Notes under the pieces: model-generated
Seen by the model: the letters and a program-made list of their open reading frames with translations, nothing else
Databases searched by the model: none
Told to the model about the DNA's origin: nothing
In this document: in pieces, positions 53,519 through 61,894 of the stretch
How positions within the stretch are numbered: the stretch's first letter is position 1
How the letters are laid out: each line of letters begins with the position of its first letter
Position numbers and translations under genes: made by a program
NCBI GenBank assembly: GCA_003315335.1
Contig: QNRL01000001.1
Location: 1-64,000, forward strand
DNA: 64,000 bases
Source: Pseudocitrobacter faecalis
GTDB lineage: Bacteria; Pseudomonadota; Gammaproteobacteria; Enterobacterales; Enterobacteriaceae
Direction of reading: 5' to 3'

Positions 53519-54408
53519 TGGTTGCCCGCGTCAGTTGCCTCTATCAGCGCTATCTCGCGCAACGGACGCCGCGAAAATGTGGAAAAATTCGCTTTCATGG
53601 TGTGAAAGGCATGGATGTCTATAATCCCTCCGTGCCGTTTTGCGACGCGGATCGGTGGATGATTGCCGCACGTGTGGAAGCGCGCACGAGCGAAATGTCG
53701 CGGGTCTGTTTCTTCACGTGGGATGGTCATAACGATGCATCATTGCTGGAGGATGCGCCACGCTTTGCGCTTCAGGATCCCTTTGTAGCCTGGGTAGACA
53801 ACCAGCGCGTAATGGGCGGAGTGGAAGTGGAATTTGATACATCTCACCAGCCTGTACGCTGGCGAACGCAGTTCTGGGCCGGGCCGTCAATCTCCCAAAT
53901 GCATCTGATAGCAACGGGGCCATGGGGAATGAAAGATATCCGGCTTCTCTCGTTACCCGACGGACGTGTACTGGTGTTCACCCGGCCTCAGGGGGCGATC
54001 GGCGGCCGCGGGACGATTGGCTGGACGATCGTGGCGTCACTCAACGATCTCAATGAGGCGTCAATCACGAAAGCCACATTGCTGCACCATGTCGAGAGTC
54101 TGGACTGGTGCGGAGTGAACAGCGCCCGGTTACTGCCAGATGGGCGAGTAGAGGCGCTGGCGCACGTAGCGCATTTTGATTCGGAACTGAACCGCCACTA
54201 CTACGCGGCCAGGTTTATCTTTGATTATCGCAATGGGGAAAGTTCGCCAATCGAGATCATTGCCTGTCGGGATGATTTCCTGCCGGGGGAGAGCAAGCGC
54301 GACGACTTACGTGATGTGGTGTTTCCTGCGGGATGGCTACAGATGCCGGAGCGAAGTCTGCTTTTTTGCGGAACAAGCGACTGCGAAGTGCAGTGGCTGG
54401 CGTGTTGA
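53518..54408 (+). CDS. DUF1861 protein, probable GH130-related beta-propeller
   Basis: A 296-residue protein whose ATG overlaps the GH130 stop (TAATG). Repeating W/D-rich beta segments (DVYNPSVPFCDADRWMIAA, ALQDPFVAWVDNQRV, GPWGMKDIRLLSLPDGRVLV) fit a five-bladed propeller related to GH43/GH130 folds, and I assign it to DUF1861 by recall. No member known to me has a proven reaction. Always being last and coupled to GH130 suggests a second step on the same mannoside or a partner subunit. Candidate acidic residues are Asp in ALQDPF and MKDIRL. Confidence 0.7.
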   Translation: MVARVSCLYQRYLAQRTPRKCGKIRFHGVKGMDVYNPSVPFCDADRWMIAARVEARTSEMSRVCFFTWDGHNDASLLEDAPRFALQDPFVAWVDNQRVMGGVEVEFDTSHQPVRWRTQFWAGPSISQMHLIATGPWGMKDIRLLSLPDGRVLVFTRPQGAIGGRGTIGWTIVASLNDLNEASITKATLLHHVESLDWCGVNSARLLPDGRVEALAHVAHFDSELNRHYYAARFIFDYRNGESSPIEIIACRDDFLPGESKRDDLRDVVFPAGWLQMPERSLLFCGTSDCEVQWLAC

Positions 54409-54424
54409 ATTGCCGTCTGCTCTT

Positions 54425-54541
54425 ACGTAGGCCCGACAAGCGTAGCGCATCTGGCCTTGTACAAGGCTGCCAGATACGGCGGTGCCTTATCCGGCCTACA
54501 AGCGTTCTCTTCGTTTGCCGGGCAAACGCTACCCGGCAAAC
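54425..54541. repeat. REP-type palindromes between the sugar locus and ldhA
   Basis: Several REP pieces are seen: GTAGGCCCGACAAGCGTAGC at the left, CCTTATCCGGCCTACAAG in the middle and the palindrome TTGCCGGGCAAACGCTACCC at the right (54515-54541). The last may double as the ldhA terminator. Confidence 0.75.
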
Positions 54542-54550
54542 CGTGCGCAC

Positions 54551-55540
54551 TTACGCCAGGGCGTTCGGGCAATCTGTGCCTTTGTCGATCTGGCGCAGGT
54601 TTTCCAGCGTGGTTTCAGAAATGCTGGTCAGTGCTTCGGCGGTCAGGAAAGCCTGGTGGCCGGTAAACAGCACGTTATGGCAGGCAGACAAGCGACGGAA
54701 CACGTCATCCTGAATCACGTCGTTAGACTTATCTTCGAAGAACAGATCGCGTTCGTTTTCGTACACGTCCATCCCCAGCGAGCCAATTTTCTGGTTTTTC
54801 AGCGCATCAATCGCAGCCTGAGAATCAATCAGCGCACCACGACTGGTGTTGACGATCATCACGCCGTCTTTCATCTGCGCAAACGCATCGGCGTTCAGAA
54901 GATGATAGTTTTCTGGCGTCAGTGGGCAGTGCAGGGAGATAACGTCCGATTGAGAAAACAGCGTCGCCAGGTCGACATATTCAACGCCCAGTTCCAGTGC
55001 AGCAGCGCTCGGATACGGGTCGAACGCCAGCAGACGCATGCCGAAACCTTTAAGAATGCGCAGTGCCGCAATACCGATTTTCCCGGTACCAATCACCCCA
55101 GCGGTTTTACCGTACATGGTGAATCCGGTTAATCCTTCCAGCGAGAAGTTGGCGTCACGGGTACGTTGATACGCGCGGTGAATACGGCGGTTCAGCGTCA
55201 TCATCATGCCGATGGCGTGTTCAGCTACCGCTTCCGGTGAATAGGCCGGAACGCGCACCACGCGCAGGCCAAGCTCTTTAGCCGCATCGAGATCGACGTT
55301 GTTAAAGCCCGCACAGCGCAGGGCGATGTACTTGACGCCATTTTTCTTCAACTCTTCCAGCACCGGGCGGCTGCCGTCATCATTGACGAAAATACACACT
55401 GCTTCGCAGCCGTGGGCCGTTTTGGCGGTTTTTTCCGTTAACAGAAAGTCGAAAAATTCAAGCTCAAAGCCATAAGCCTCATTCACATTTTGCAGGTACT
55501 TTTTGTCGTACTGCTTTGTGCTATATACGGCGATTTTCAT
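54551..55540 (-). CDS. ldhA: Fermentative D-lactate dehydrogenase
   Basis: A 329-residue NAD-dependent D-2-hydroxyacid dehydrogenase making D-lactate from pyruvate in fermentation; length equals E. coli LdhA. The nucleotide-binding motif is GVIGTGKIGIAALRILKGFG (about 148-167). Catalytic Arg is in VNTSRGALID, Glu in GMDVYENE, and His in FTGHQAFLT. Monocistronic. Confidence 0.97.
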   Translation of the reverse strand: MKIAVYSTKQYDKKYLQNVNEAYGFELEFFDFLLTEKTAKTAHGCEAVCIFVNDDGSRPVLEELKKNGVKYIALRCAGFNNVDLDAAKELGLRVVRVPAYSPEAVAEHAIGMMMTLNRRIHRAYQRTRDANFSLEGLTGFTMYGKTAGVIGTGKIGIAALRILKGFGMRLLAFDPYPSAAALELGVEYVDLATLFSQSDVISLHCPLTPENYHLLNADAFAQMKDGVMIVNTSRGALIDSQAAIDALKNQKIGSLGMDVYENERDLFFEDKSNDVIQDDVFRRLSACHNVLFTGHQAFLTAEALTSISETTLENLRQIDKGTDCPNALA

Positions 55541-55890
55541 AAGACTTTTCTCCGGTGATTTTTGAGCCAGATTAGCATGGCTAAAATTATCTTACAATTT
55601 ATAAAAAATAGTTGATAACCAGTCTGATAGAGACGATCCTGAAGGTCAGTATAAGACCTTTATTCTTTTCCGTATCAGATAATAATCTCCGGTTCTGATT
55701 CGGTTTGCATTTGATAAAAACGCTTCTCTCTATATGTGGCTCACGCGGTAAGTTTCAACTTAAATGCTCCCGTTTCGCCAGCGCAGGCTACGCTATTAAT
55801 GCACGTAAGCTTTATCTATCAGGTCTGGCATGACACAATATTGGCCATACACGGCTTTTACGCTTGATAAATCTGGATATTAATTAACCC
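55541..55890. other. Divergent promoter region of ldhA and ydbH
   Basis: About 350 bases, AT-rich near 55570-55720, with no supported gene. It holds the promoters of ldhA and of the ydbH operon. No clear operator was found. Confidence 0.5.
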
Positions 55891-58530
55891 ATGAAGGGTA
55901 AATACAAAGCCGCTTTAGCGCTTCTTCTGCTTATTATTCTGCTGCCGTTAACCCTGGCGATGACGCTGGGTTACTGGGTGCCAACGCTTGTCGGGATCTG
56001 GCTACCGACCGGAACCCGTATCGCTTTTGAGCAAAGCCCCAAAATTACCCGCAGCGGGCTCCAGATCCCTGACCTGAGATATTTTGCCAGTGATTGCACA
56101 CTGGCGCGTCTGGAGAACGTTTCTCTTTCGCATCCCAGCCGCTGGCAGTTGCATGCCGGTAGCGTCAATATCGATTCCGCCTGCTTTAGCAAACTGCCGC
56201 AGACAGATGCCGTACCCGGCGCGCCGCGTACGCTTGCCGAGTGGCAGTCAATGCTGCCGAACACCTGGCTTACCATTGATAATCTGCGCCTGGCTCCATG
56301 GGAAAAATGGCAGGGCAAGCTTGCGCTTTCTCTGACGCCGCAGCGTCAGGAAATTCATTATGACGGGCCGGACGCGAAGCTCAGTGCACGCCTTGAAGGG
56401 CAAGCCTTGACTGTCAGCCAGTTTGAAGCGCAGGTGATGGACAATGAACCGCCGCTGAAACTGGTGGGGAAATTTACCATGCCGCTGGTACCGGACGGTT
56501 TACCGGTGCAGGGACATGTTGAATCGACGTTCCAGTTGCCACAGGTCTCCCCGCTGGTGGATGCAGAACTGGACTGGAACGGTAATCAGGGCCAGTTACT
56601 GGCGATGGCGCGCGGCGAACCGGATCCGTTGCTTGATCTTCCATGGACGCTCACCGAGCAGCAACTCACACTGAGCGATGGCCGCTGGAGCTGGCCGTTT
56701 CAGGAGGGCATTCCGCTTAGCGGGCGCGTGGGTCTGAAAATTGATGACTGGCAGAAAGGGCTGGAGCAGATGCAAATCGCCGGCCGCCTGAACATACTGA
56801 CTTCAGGCGATGCGGGTAAGGGCAACGCCGTGCTGACCATTGGCCCTGGCAAACTCAGCATGGACAATAGCGATATGCCGTTGCAGCTAACGGGCGAAGC
56901 CAAGCAGGGTGATTTAATTCTTTATGCGGTGCTGCCTGCGCATCTGAAAGGTATGCTCACCGACCCAACACTGACCTTCCTGCCCGGCGCGCTGCTGCGC
57001 TCGCGGGGCCGAATTATTGACTCTCTGAACATCGACGACATTCGCTGGCCGCTGGCGGGGGTCAAAGTTGCGCGACAGGGGGTGGATGGCCGCTTACAGG
57101 CGATTTTAAAAGCCCACGAAGACGCGGCAGGGGATTTTGTTCTGCATCTCGACGGTAAAGCCGACAACTTTTTGCCGGATAAAGGCACCTGGGCGTGGCG
57201 CTACTGGGGCGATGGACACTTTACGCCCATGCAGGCGCGCTGGGACGTTAAGGGCACCGGCATGTGGCGCGATAGCGCAATCGTGCTCAATACGCTCTCC
57301 ACCGGGTTCGATAAACTGCAGTACGGCACCATGACGATGGCGAAGCCGCGTCTGGTGCTGGAGGAGCCCATCCACTGGGAGCGTGATGAACGGCACCCTT
57401 CCTTTAAAGGCGCGCTTTCACTGGATGCAGCAGAAACCACCTTTACCGGGGGCAGCGTTCTGCCGCCATCAACGTTCAAATTCAGCGTTGACGGGCGCGA
57501 CCCGACATTTTTCCTGTTCAAGGGTAATCTGCGCGCGCAGGCGATTGGCCCGATACAGCTCAGTGGCCGCTGGGATGGCGAACGTCTGCGCGGTCAGGCG
57601 TGGTGGCCGAAGCAGTCGTTAACTGTCTTCCAGCCGCTCGTTCCGCCTGATCTCAAAATGGCGCTGCGCGATGGCGAGCTTTATGCGCAGGTGGCGTTTT
57701 CCGCCGCCGCCGGGCAAGGTTTTGAAGCGGGCGGACACGGCGTGCTGAAGGGCGGTAGCGCCTGGATGCCGGATAACCAGGTGAACGGCGTTGATTTTGT
57801 GCTGCCGTTCCGCTTTAAAGAGGGCGTCTGGGATTTAGGCACGCGTCACCCCGTCTCACTGCGTATCGCCGAAATCGTCAACCAGGTGACGGCGAAAAAC
57901 GTCACCGCTGATTTACAGGGCACCTGGCCTTATAGCGAAGCGTCGCCGCTACAGTTAAGCAACGTCAGCGTCGATATTCTGGGCGGCAAGCTCACCATGC
58001 AACAGCTTCGCATGCCGCAGCATGATCCGGCGCTGCTGCGCCTGCAAAATATCTCGACCAGCGAGCTTGTTAGCGCGGTGAACACCAAACAGTTCGCCAT
58101 GTCTGGCGCGGTGAACGGCGCGCTACCGTTGTGGCTAAATAACGACAAATGGATAATCAAAGACGGCTGGCTGAATAATCCCGGCCCGATGACGCTGCGT
58201 GTCGATAAAGACATGGCGGATGCGATTGTCGAGGATAATATCGCTGCAGGCGCGGCCATTAACTGGCTGCGCTATATGGAAATTTCCCGCTCGTGGACGA
58301 AAATCAATTTAGATAACCTCGGGATGCTGACCCTGGATGCGAGAATCAGTGGCACCAGTCGTGTCGATGGCAAAAGTAACACGGTGCATTTAAATTACAC
58401 GCATCAGGAAAACGTTTTTGATTTGTGGCGAAGCCTGCGCTTTGGCGACAATCTTCAGTCATGGCTTGAGCAACACGCGACGCTTCCGGTATCGCGGTGT
58501 GACGGCGGCAAGGAATGTAAGGAGCAATAA
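55891..58530 (+). CDS. ydbH: YdbH, AsmA-like intermembrane lipid-transport protein
   Basis: An 879-residue protein with an N-terminal membrane anchor (ALALLLLIILLPLTLAMTLGYW), then a long beta-rich periplasmic part with DUF2125/AsmA-type repeats (DNLRLAPWEKWQGKLALSL and similar) and a C-terminal YdbH domain. With TamB and YhdP it forms a set of bridge-like proteins moving phospholipids to the outer membrane. Its stop overlaps the ynbE start. Confidence 0.95.
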   Translation: MKGKYKAALALLLLIILLPLTLAMTLGYWVPTLVGIWLPTGTRIAFEQSPKITRSGLQIPDLRYFASDCTLARLENVSLSHPSRWQLHAGSVNIDSACFSKLPQTDAVPGAPRTLAEWQSMLPNTWLTIDNLRLAPWEKWQGKLALSLTPQRQEIHYDGPDAKLSARLEGQALTVSQFEAQVMDNEPPLKLVGKFTMPLVPDGLPVQGHVESTFQLPQVSPLVDAELDWNGNQGQLLAMARGEPDPLLDLPWTLTEQQLTLSDGRWSWPFQEGIPLSGRVGLKIDDWQKGLEQMQIAGRLNILTSGDAGKGNAVLTIGPGKLSMDNSDMPLQLTGEAKQGDLILYAVLPAHLKGMLTDPTLTFLPGALLRSRGRIIDSLNIDDIRWPLAGVKVARQGVDGRLQAILKAHEDAAGDFVLHLDGKADNFLPDKGTWAWRYWGDGHFTPMQARWDVKGTGMWRDSAIVLNTLSTGFDKLQYGTMTMAKPRLVLEEPIHWERDERHPSFKGALSLDAAETTFTGGSVLPPSTFKFSVDGRDPTFFLFKGNLRAQAIGPIQLSGRWDGERLRGQAWWPKQSLTVFQPLVPPDLKMALRDGELYAQVAFSAAAGQGFEAGGHGVLKGGSAWMPDNQVNGVDFVLPFRFKEGVWDLGTRHPVSLRIAEIVNQVTAKNVTADLQGTWPYSEASPLQLSNVSVDILGGKLTMQQLRMPQHDPALLRLQNISTSELVSAVNTKQFAMSGAVNGALPLWLNNDKWIIKDGWLNNPGPMTLRVDKDMADAIVEDNIAAGAAINWLRYMEISRSWTKINLDNLGMLTLDARISGTSRVDGKSNTVHLNYTHQENVFDLWRSLRFGDNLQSWLEQHATLPVSRCDGGKECKEQ

Positions 58531-58721
58531 TGAAAATCACCATCGCCATGCTGAGTTTGCTGGCAACCACGCTGCTGTCGGGCTGCACGCCACGCATTGA
58601 AGTGGCCGCGCCAAAAGAGCCGATAACCATCAATATGAATGTGAAAATCGAGCATGAGATCCACATTAAAGTCGATAAAGACGTGGAAAACCTACTGAAA
58701 TCACGCAGCGATTTGTTCTGA
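58530..58721 (+). CDS. ynbE: YnbE, outer-membrane lipoprotein partner of YdbH
   Basis: A 63-residue lipoprotein with lipobox LSGC (Cys19) and beta-strand-rich remainder (ITINMNVKIEHEIHIKVDKD) that can extend the YdbH beta-groove at the outer membrane. Recent E. coli work shows YnbE and YdbH interact and depend on YdbL. ATG overlaps the ydbH stop. Confidence 0.94.
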   Translation: MKITIAMLSLLATTLLSGCTPRIEVAAPKEPITINMNVKIEHEIHIKVDKDVENLLKSRSDLF

Positions 58722-58728
58722 GGTCAGG

Positions 58729-59052
58729 ATGATGAAAAAACGCATATGGGCACTGCTGGCGCTGGGGCTTTTCAGCGTACAAGCGATGGCGCTGACCCTG
58801 AATGAAGCCCGCCAACAGGGGCGCGTCGGTGAGACGCAAAGCGGTTATATCGCGGCCTTAAAGCAGGATAAAGAGACGCTCACCCTGGTGCAAAACATCA
58901 ATCAGGCGAGAAGCCAGAGTTATCAGCAACTGGCGGAAACCAACAATATTCCGGTCGATGAAGTGGCAAAACTGGCGGGCAAAAAGTTGATCGCCAAAGC
59001 GCAGCCCGGTGAGTATGTGCAGGGGCTGAACGGCAAGTGGATGCGTAAGTAA
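58729..59052 (+). CDS. ydbL: YdbL, periplasmic DUF1318 protein
   Basis: A 107-residue protein with a Sec signal (KKRIWALLALGLFSVQAMA). The mature DUF1318 domain includes LNEARQQGRVGETQSGYIAAL. It is described as a chaperone-like controller of YnbE assembly. Starts at 58729 or the next ATG (58732). It ends next to the convergent feaR, which follows without a gap. Confidence 0.94.
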   Translation: MMKKRIWALLALGLFSVQAMALTLNEARQQGRVGETQSGYIAALKQDKETLTLVQNINQARSQSYQQLAETNNIPVDEVAKLAGKKLIAKAQPGEYVQGLNGKWMRK

Positions 59053-59958
59053 TCAACGGCTCTTACGGCGGTATTCCCCTGGGGTTAGGCCAAAACGCTG
59101 CTTAAAGGCCGTTGAAAAATGGCTCTGGTCGGTGAAACCCCAGTTAAAACCAATTCCGGCCAGTTTTTCATCTTCCCCAGCGTGACGAATCGCCTCGGCG
59201 CAAAAATCGAGGCGACGGTTGCGAATATACTGCGCGACGACCAGCCCCTTATCAGCAAACATGCGGTACAGACTGCGCACCGACATTCCCGTCTCACCAG
59301 CGATCCATTCCGGGCGCAACGTCTCTTCACGAATATTATCGTCAATCAGCGTGACGACCTTTTGAAACTGGCGCTCGCGGCGAGGCGGAGTGGATTCACG
59401 CTGATGCAGCACCGGGCGCAGCAGGCATACCATCGCCTGTAATGCGGCTTCGCTTTCACTCTCCGACATCGCCGTGTTGTTCATGCTCTCCTGCAACAGG
59501 CTGTGGCTCAACTGCACCATTGGCAGGTTTGAGGGCAAGCGCTCGGCGCAGCCGATCTTCTGATGTGGAAAATGCTGCTCCAGCAGAGGGCGCGGCAGCA
59601 GAAGTGAAATTTGTCGCGAATCCTGTTCCCAGTACAGCGAGCACGGGCGAGAGGCGTCAATCAGAGAGATATCGCCCGCGCCAATCACCACCTGACGCGC
59701 GTCCTGCTCCATCATGGCCTGGCCACTCAACTGAAACACCGTATAAAACCAGGCGTCATCACCTCCTTTAATTTCCTGCGAGGTGCGAAAAAGCGATGCG
59801 CCACGGGTGGTGACGGTGCTGAGTTTCAACCCTTTGGCATAGCTGGTTTCCAGTTTGCCGACAAAATTGTCCGCCAACGGATTCCCGGCAAAATTGCCGC
59901 ATACCTGATTAATCTGGTTCAGCCACTGCTCAAATTCACGATTTACAACGGGGGTCAT
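59053..59958 (-). CDS. feaR: FeaR, AraC-family activator of aromatic amine degradation
   Basis: A 301-residue AraC/XylS activator, the same length as E. coli FeaR. An N-terminal cupin-like domain is followed by the C-terminal DNA-binding domain with WIAGETGMSVRSLYRMFADKG and the closing FSTAFKQRFGLTPGEYRRK. It activates feaB and tynA in response to phenylethylamine, tyramine or the derived aldehydes. Divergent from feaB, with FeaR sites between. Confidence 0.95.
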   Translation of the reverse strand: MTPVVNREFEQWLNQINQVCGNFAGNPLADNFVGKLETSYAKGLKLSTVTTRGASLFRTSQEIKGGDDAWFYTVFQLSGQAMMEQDARQVVIGAGDISLIDASRPCSLYWEQDSRQISLLLPRPLLEQHFPHQKIGCAERLPSNLPMVQLSHSLLQESMNNTAMSESESEAALQAMVCLLRPVLHQRESTPPRRERQFQKVVTLIDDNIREETLRPEWIAGETGMSVRSLYRMFADKGLVVAQYIRNRRLDFCAEAIRHAGEDEKLAGIGFNWGFTDQSHFSTAFKQRFGLTPGEYRRKSR

Positions 59959-60096
59959 GGCTCTTTATCGCTCTGTTAAATGTTTTATCAGTGTTGCATT
60001 TATGTTGCGCTAAACGAAGCTAATGACGCTGACTATAGGAAAGAAGTCTCACAAGTTATAGAGGGAGAGTCGACTATTGTCGCTATTTGCGGAGCC

Positions 60097-60133
60097 TGTC
60101 ACAGCAGACAAAGCGAATGTCACGGGGATAAAA
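60097..60133 (+). promoter_or_regulatory. Two FeaR binding sites before feaB
   Basis: TGTCA-N8-AAA occurs at 60097-60112 and again at 60118-60133, exactly 21 bases apart (two helix turns). It fits the FeaR motif TGKCA-N8-AAA known from E. coli. A third TGTCA at 60141 lacks the AAA. Confidence 0.8.
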
Positions 60134-60193
60134 GCGCCATTGTCACAGAGTGAGTAGACTGAAATCACGATGGGTAAGTAATAAGGAAAATCT

Positions 60194-61693
60194 ATGTCAG
60201 AGGCAAACGTAGCGGTACTTAATAACGTACAACAATTTCTCGACCGCCAGCACGGTCTATGGATCGATGGCCAGCAGGTGCCGTCACAGAGCGATAAACG
60301 GCTGACGATTTTTAACCCGGCGACCGGGCAGGCCATTTCCTCGACTGCCGATGCCAGCGAGGCGGATGTTGACCTCGCGGTGATGTCGGCGTGGAAAGCG
60401 TTTGTGTCGCGCGTATGGGCGGGGCGCTTACCTGCCGAGCGTGAACGCATTCTGCTGCGCTTTGCCGACCTGGTTGAGCAGCATAGCGAAGAGTTGGCAC
60501 AACTGGAGACGCTGGAGCAGGGCAAATCTATCGCCATTTCCCGCGCGTTTGAAGTGGGCTGTACGCTCAACTGGATGCGCTATACCGCAGGCCTGACGAC
60601 GAAGATTGCCGGTAAAACACTGGATCTCTCCATTCCGTTGCCGCAGGGCGCACGCTATCAGGCGTGGACGCGTAAAGAGCCGGTGGGGGTGGTTGCGGGT
60701 GTCGTGCCGTGGAACTTCCCGCTGATGATCGGTATGTGGAAGGTGATGCCCGCGCTGGCGGCGGGCTGTTCTATCGTGATCAAACCGTCGGAAACTACGC
60801 CGCTCACCATGCTGCGCGTGGCTGAGCTGGCAGTGGAAGCGGGTATCCCGGAAGGTGTATTTAACGTGGTGACGGGGTCTGGTGCAGTGTGTGGCGCGGC
60901 GCTGACGTCACATCCCCATGTGGCGAAAGTGAGCTTTACCGGCTCGACCGCAACGGGCAAGCAGATCGCGCGTACCGCTGCCGATCGTCTGACCCGCGTG
61001 ACGCTGGAGCTGGGCGGTAAAAACCCGGCGATTGTGCTGAAAGATGCCAACCCGGAGTGGGTGATTGAAGGCCTGATGACCGGGAGTTTCCTCAACCAGG
61101 GCCAGGTGTGTGCCGCCAGTTCGCGCATTTATATCGAAGCGCCGCTGTTCGACACGCTGGTCAGCGGTTTTGAGCAGGCGGTGAAGTCGTTGCAGGTGGG
61201 GCCGGGCATGTCACCCTCGGCGCACATCAACCCGCTGGTCTCGCGTCAGCATTGCGATAAAGTGCTCTCATTCCTTGATGATGCTCAGGCGCATAATGCC
61301 GAGCTGATTCGTGGTGCAAACGGCCCGGCGGGCGACGGTTACTATGTTGCGCCGACGCTGGTGGTTAACCCGGATGCGAAGCTGCGTTTAACCCGTGAAG
61401 AAGTCTTTGGCCCGGTGGTAAACCTGGTGCGCGTCGCCGATGGCGAAGAAGCGTTGCGCCTGGCGAATGACACCGAATATGGCCTGACCGCCAGCGTCTG
61501 GACGCAGAATTTGTCGCAGGCGCTGGAATATGGCGATCGCTTAGAAGCTGGCACAGTATGGGTCAACAGCCACACCTTAATCGATGCCAACCTGCCGTTT
61601 GGCGGGATGAAGCAGTCGGGCACCGGACGCGACTTCGGGCCGGACTGGCTGGATGGCTGGTGTGAAACGAAATCGGTGTGTGTGCGGTATTAA
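60194..61693 (+). CDS. feaB: Phenylacetaldehyde dehydrogenase
   Basis: A 499-residue NAD-dependent aldehyde dehydrogenase that oxidises phenylacetaldehyde, made by TynA, to phenylacetate. Length equals E. coli FeaB. Active-site features: Asn in VVPWNFPL, the NAD loop [10 protein letters not shown], Glu in [10 protein letters not shown] and catalytic Cys in [10 protein letters not shown]. Under FeaR control. Followed by a hairpin (TGCCCGGAG/CTCCGGGCA, 61706-61730). Confidence 0.96.
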   Translation: MSEANVAVLNNVQQFLDRQHGLWIDGQQVPSQSDKRLTIFNPATGQAISSTADASEADVDLAVMSAWKAFVSRVWAGRLPAERERILLRFADLVEQHSEELAQLETLEQGKSIAISRAFEVGCTLNWMRYTAGLTTKIAGKTLDLSIPLPQGARYQAWTRKEPVGVVAGVVPWNFPLMIGMWKVMPALAAGCSIVIKPSETTPLTMLRVAELAVEAGIPEGVFNVVTGSGAVCGAALTSHPHVAKVSFTGSTATGKQIARTAADRLTRVTLELGGKNPAIVLKDANPEWVIEGLMTGSFLNQGQVCAASSRIYIEAPLFDTLVSGFEQAVKSLQVGPGMSPSAHINPLVSRQHCDKVLSFLDDAQAHNAELIRGANGPAGDGYYVAPTLVVNPDAKLRLTREEVFGPVVNLVRVADGEEALRLANDTEYGLTASVWTQNLSQALEYGDRLEAGTVWVNSHTLIDANLPFGGMKQSGTGRDFGPDWLDGWCETKSVCVRY

Positions 61694-61745
61694 TAATTGA
61701 TGTTGTGCCCGGAGGTGTTTGCTCCGGGCATTGGCGAGCAAAGTG

Positions 61746-61829
<84 letters not shown>

Positions 61830-61859
61830 TCAACAAAGCGCACAGCGTCAACAATCAGA

Positions 61860-61878
61860 AACGGCGCAAAGCGCCGTT
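61860..61878 (-). terminator. Hairpin downstream of tynA
   Basis: AACGGCGC-TTT-GCGCCGTT on the minus strand, 17 bases after the tynA stop, followed by TCTGATTG. Confidence 0.6.
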
Positions 61879-61894
61879 CCTGCAACTCACTCCA

